From Chryseobacterium gleum (GTDB lineage Bacteria > Bacteroidota > Bacteroidia > Flavobacteriales_C > GCA-002722245), in NCBI GenBank assembly GCA_945903925.1, contig CAMDPJ010000095.1, forward strand, positions 1 to 8,338: DNA of 8,338 nt. Direction: 5' to 3'. Positions 6,672-8,338 of the stretch are shown here, piece after piece (positions within the stretch are counted from its first letter, which is position 1; each line of letters begins with the position of its first letter). A program made the translations under genes and the position numbers. The notes below the pieces were generated by a model that was given only the letters and a program-made list of their open reading frames with translations, did not search any database and was not told the DNA's origin.

Positions 6672-6810
6672 TTTGCTTTTTATTGTCATAAGATTCAATT
6701 GCTATTTCTGCCAACAGATTCAAATAATCTCTCAGCTGAACGATTTCCTCATCAGTTAATTTTTCACCATCTTCTCTTAAAATTTTTCTGCACTCACTTA
6801 AATTTATCAA
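6634..6810 (-). CDS. Small 58-residue protein overlapping the recombinase start
   Basis: A short frame from TTG 6810 to TGA 6634-6636, overlapping the recombinase 5' end by 38 bases in another frame. The sequence is protein-like: acidic and helical, with a core KLTDEEIVQLRDYLNLLAEIAIE (residues 17-39) of amphipathic leucine spacing, and a polar C-terminal tail. An in-frame stop lies four codons before the TTG, so TTG is the only good start in this frame; no ATG start is available. I recall similar small acidic proteins just upstream of Bacteroidota serine recombinases, but cannot check. A role as a recombinase partner or directionality factor, or simply translational coupling, is inference. 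It lies 62 bases after the MerR-like gene, in the same direction. Confidence 0.6.
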   Translation of the reverse strand: MINLSECRKILREDGEKLTDEEIVQLRDYLNLLAEIAIESYDNKKQNEASGFDEQSEL

Positions 6811-6833
6811 AGTAACAACTCACATGCTCCTCT

Positions 6834-6846
6834 TCTCATCATGAGA
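6834..6846. promoter_or_regulatory. Short palindrome before the small recombinase-linked gene
   Basis: TCTCAT-C-ATGAGA is a perfect 6-1-6 inverted repeat 23 bases upstream of the TTG of the 58-residue gene, in the gap after the MerR-like gene. Immediately downstream on the minus strand comes AGGAG followed by C and ATGTGA, a start codon directly joined to a stop (plus coordinates 6820-6831). The palindrome could be an operator for the small gene and the recombinase. It is short enough to be chance. Confidence 0.25.
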
Positions 6847-6872
6847 TAGATTCACCCCTTCACACTAAAGCC

Positions 6873-7802
6873 TTATTTAAGGTCTTTCAATTTCTGCTTT
6901 CTTGTATTTTCGCAATACACAACTTTTCCTTTGTCTGTTTTTAATGTTATCGTTTGATACCCATTAGACATAATCATATCCACCAATCTAGCTGCCGTAT
7001 CAACCTTTTGAACTTTTGTTGATTCTATTAATTCAATATTGTTTTTAGCATCAAACTTAACGTTCAAGCTTTTTATATTTTTAGAACGAATCAATTTCAA
7101 CAACTCATTTTCTTCATCCGTTAGTATTTGCAACTGAAAATTCTCTTTTTTTACGACGTAGTCTTTAATAAAGGAACTAATTACTGATGTTAATGAAATA
7201 CTTATATAATGGCCCTGCATAAATTCTCTAACTTCTTCAAATTCCCACAAATCAGAAAGTTTATTAAGCTTAATAGGCAAAACATCACCCTGATCATTAA
7301 TAAATAACGACAACTGTTCTTTCTTTATCAAACAATCTAAAACAAAAACATACAACAAACTCGACTCTAATCCACCACCTTCATCCAGAAATTTCTTTTC
7401 CAACATCATTTTTCTAGCCTCTTCTCTCTCCTCAACTGGAATTAATTTCAATACCTCTTCTACGTATTCTGGAATATCGAGTAAAGAACTCCAATCCATC
7501 TGACAAAGCAATTTTTCTTTGATTTTTCGAATTTCATTAAAGCCAATTTCGAAACGCCTCAAATCATCAATAATTTGAACCCAACAGTATTCAATAAAAT
7601 TAAACTTACGCCACTTCCCCTTCTCTCGCTGAACCATTAACAAATCTTCATTAAACCAGCCGTTTATCTTACGATGTGTTACGCTATCATTAAAATCCTT
7701 AGCTGTATACCTTGACTCCAAAACATCTATCGCCAAACCCTCAAACATCTGAAATTCTGCTTCGGTTAACATTTCAAAATTCAATTTCGAATAATCACTC
7801 AT
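6873..7802 (-). CDS. MerR-like helix-turn-helix protein of the element
   Basis: A 309-residue cytoplasmic protein. Residues 43-100 (HRKINGWFNEDLL, GKWRKFNFIEYCWVQIIDDLRRFEIGFNEIRKIKEKLL) match the MerR-type winged-helix pattern: a W near the first helix, the wing RKF, a W-x-x-I-x-x-LR helix and a G-x-x-x-x-x-I turn. A helical, acidic middle (110-220) follows. A C-terminal domain at about 227-300 (LTDEENELLKLIRSKNIKSL, then YQTITLKTDKGKVVYCE) begins with another possible short helical domain and ends in beta strands. The protein is far longer than a classical MerR sensor and lacks an evident metal-binding Cys set. It is divergent from the zinc-finger gene across 72 bases and precedes the small gene and recombinase in the same direction. 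Its likely role is a regulator of the element, or an excisionase-like DNA-bending protein; this is inference. Confidence 0.6.
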   Translation of the reverse strand: MSDYSKLNFEMLTEAEFQMFEGLAIDVLESRYTAKDFNDSVTHRKINGWFNEDLLMVQREKGKWRKFNFIEYCWVQIIDDLRRFEIGFNEIRKIKEKLLCQMDWSSLLDIPEYVEEVLKLIPVEEREEARKMMLEKKFLDEGGGLESSLLYVFVLDCLIKKEQLSLFINDQGDVLPIKLNKLSDLWEFEEVREFMQGHYISISLTSVISSFIKDYVVKKENFQLQILTDEENELLKLIRSKNIKSLNVKFDAKNNIELIESTKVQKVDTAARLVDMIMSNGYQTITLKTDKGKVVYCENTRKQKLKDLK

Positions 7803-7874
7803 TTAGTTTATTTTTTAACAAATATACATAATACGTTCAAATTATACTATATTTACAAAATATATTTTATCAAC
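7803..7874. promoter_or_regulatory. Divergent promoter region of the element
   Basis: This 72-base, very AT-rich gap separates the MerR-like gene (leftward) from the zinc-finger gene (rightward). Leftward, TATATTTG at 7819-7826 is a perfect TAnnTTTG -7 element 16 bases from the start codon; I found no TTTG at the right distance behind it. Rightward, TATATTTA (7848-7855) is a one-mismatch -7 element, 19 bases before ATG 7875. A perfect 12-base palindrome AAAATATATTTT (7857-7868) could be an operator, but such strings are expected in DNA this AT-rich. Autoregulation by the MerR-like protein would fit the layout. Confidence 0.45.
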
Positions 7875-8288
7875 ATGAATAAACAACTATCAGATTATGT
7901 GGTAGGAGATTGGATTCCTGACCTAAGAAAATTCAAACACCAATGCCCTATTTGTGGCAAAGAATTCTTCGCAAAAAAAGATGCGAAGTATTGCGGACAA
8001 GGATGCAAAAGCAGAGTTGCTATAGATAAGGCAAGCGATATACGAATGAAAACAAAAGGATTTAGCGATCCCCTAAAAAATAATTTTTTAATTCTTGAGC
8101 AGTTCTACCCATTATCTGTAGGACGAGAATGGATTTCATTAAGACCTCTAACTTTACAGGGATTTGATGGCGAGATATTCAACTCAATTAAAAAAACCAA
8201 ACAGGTAGGAGACTTATTGATAATAGGAACCTACGGATATCAATACAATATTACAAACAGAACAATCATAATTTACAATTTTAAATAA
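7875..8288 (+). CDS. Small zinc-finger protein of unknown function
   Basis: A 137-residue protein with an N-terminal four-cysteine zinc finger: C24 and C27 in QCPICGKEFF, and C40 and C44 in KYCGQGCKSR, a CxxC-x12-CxxxC spacing seen in small DNA- or RNA-binding fingers. Residues 45-75 are basic and helical. The C-terminal half (about 70-137, including SLRPLTLQGFDGEIFNSI and IIGTYGYQYNI) looks like a compact alpha/beta domain that I cannot name. No signal peptide or membrane helix is present. ATG 7875 is the first good start after the divergent promoter. The next gene begins six bases after the stop, so it probably heads an operon reading into the element's cargo. I do not recognise the family; nucleic-acid binding is inferred from the finger. 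Confidence 0.7.
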   Translation: MNKQLSDYVVGDWIPDLRKFKHQCPICGKEFFAKKDAKYCGQGCKSRVAIDKASDIRMKTKGFSDPLKNNFLILEQFYPLSVGREWISLRPLTLQGFDGEIFNSIKKTKQVGDLLIIGTYGYQYNITNRTIIIYNFK

Positions 8289-8294
8289 CACATC

Positions 8295-8338
8295 ATGGAA
8301 GGAGTAAACTTTAATCCCTTTGAACCAGAAGCGTTCAA
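8295..8338 (+). CDS. Start of a downstream gene (partial)
   Basis: ATG at 8295, six bases after the zinc-finger gene's stop, opens a frame MEGVNFNPFEPEAF that continues past the window edge. The tight spacing and same strand suggest an operon. Only 14 full codons are visible, so neither the family nor the reality of the gene can be established. A GGAG string at 8300-8303 lies inside the frame and is not a ribosome site for it. Confidence 0.4.
   Translation, partial: MEGVNFNPFEPEAF

Larger units (their letters stand above)
5171..8338. mobile_element. One end of an ssrA-integrated element (partial)
   Basis: From the ssrA 3' end to the window edge the gene set is typical of an integrated element: a large serine recombinase at the junction, a small overlapping gene, a MerR-like DNA-binding protein and a divergent small zinc-finger gene. 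By eye, this part is more AT-rich in its coding regions than the polymerase operon, which fits recent transfer; no composition was computed. Conjugation, phage structural or defence genes are not visible, so the class (integrative conjugative element, mobilisable island or prophage) is undetermined. The exact left boundary is somewhere in the ssrA 3' end. Confidence 0.6.

Noticed and set aside
6546..6815. 89-codon forward ORF antisense to the recombinase N-terminus
   Set aside because: It lies opposite the recombinase catalytic domain and the small gene, and its composition looks like a complement of coding sequence.
6873..6893. Hairpin overlapping the stop of the MerR-like gene as a terminator
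   Set aside because: The CCTTA / TAAGG stem is short, with a bulge if extended, and no T-run follows, so transcription probably continues into the small gene and recombinase.
5171..8338. Second copy of the ssrA 3' end (other attachment site), or a CRISPR array
   Set aside because: No T-arm/acceptor duplicate and no regularly spaced repeat-spacer pattern was found on reading this part; the other junction must lie outside the window.

Overview
The window most likely comes from a member of the Bacteroidota. The tmRNA encodes the tag GENNYALAA, a form I recall from that phylum. The intergenic regions are AT-rich and carry promoter-like TTTG / TAnnTTTG elements instead of E. coli-type boxes, and obvious Shine-Dalgarno sequences are mostly absent. 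I cannot name the genus. All identifications rest on motifs read by eye; no database search was run.

Layout. (1) Bases 1-410 hold the 3' end of a plus-strand membrane protein, a very short hydrophobic reading frame that looks like a gene remnant, a non-coding block with repeated CTnTGTG motifs, and a nested inverted repeat lying between convergent genes. (2) Bases 411-4615, minus strand, are a two-gene operon: a short DnaE-type polymerase followed by a catalytically intact DinB/Pol IV-type polymerase. The dnaE stop and dinB start share one base. The pair resembles the ImuB-ImuC (DnaE2) mutasome, but an apparently active Y-family polymerase stands in the ImuB position. (3) Bases 4616-4774 are a divergent promoter region with a perfect 7-2-7 inverted repeat in front of the polymerase operon and a good Bacteroidota-type promoter in front of ssrA. 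(4) Bases 4775-5170 are a complete ssrA (tmRNA) gene, followed at once by a strong intrinsic terminator. (5) From the 3' end of ssrA to the right edge lies what looks like one end of an integrated element. It has a large serine recombinase whose last codons and stop are antisense to the terminator and the ssrA 3' end, an overlapping 58-residue gene that is easily missed, a MerR-like DNA-binding protein, and a divergent zinc-finger protein followed by the start of another gene. The other end of the element and most of its cargo lie outside the window.

How the genes work together. The two polymerases probably act as one translesion-synthesis unit, with DinB supplying the clamp-binding motif QIDLF that I cannot find in the DnaE. 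The recombinase, the small overlapping protein and the MerR-like protein read the same way and probably form the integration/excision and control module; the divergent promoter region at 7803-7874 separates this module from the gene set read toward the unseen cargo. The most unusual points are the recombinase C-terminus written in target-site DNA, the overlapping small gene, and the DnaE-DinB arrangement.
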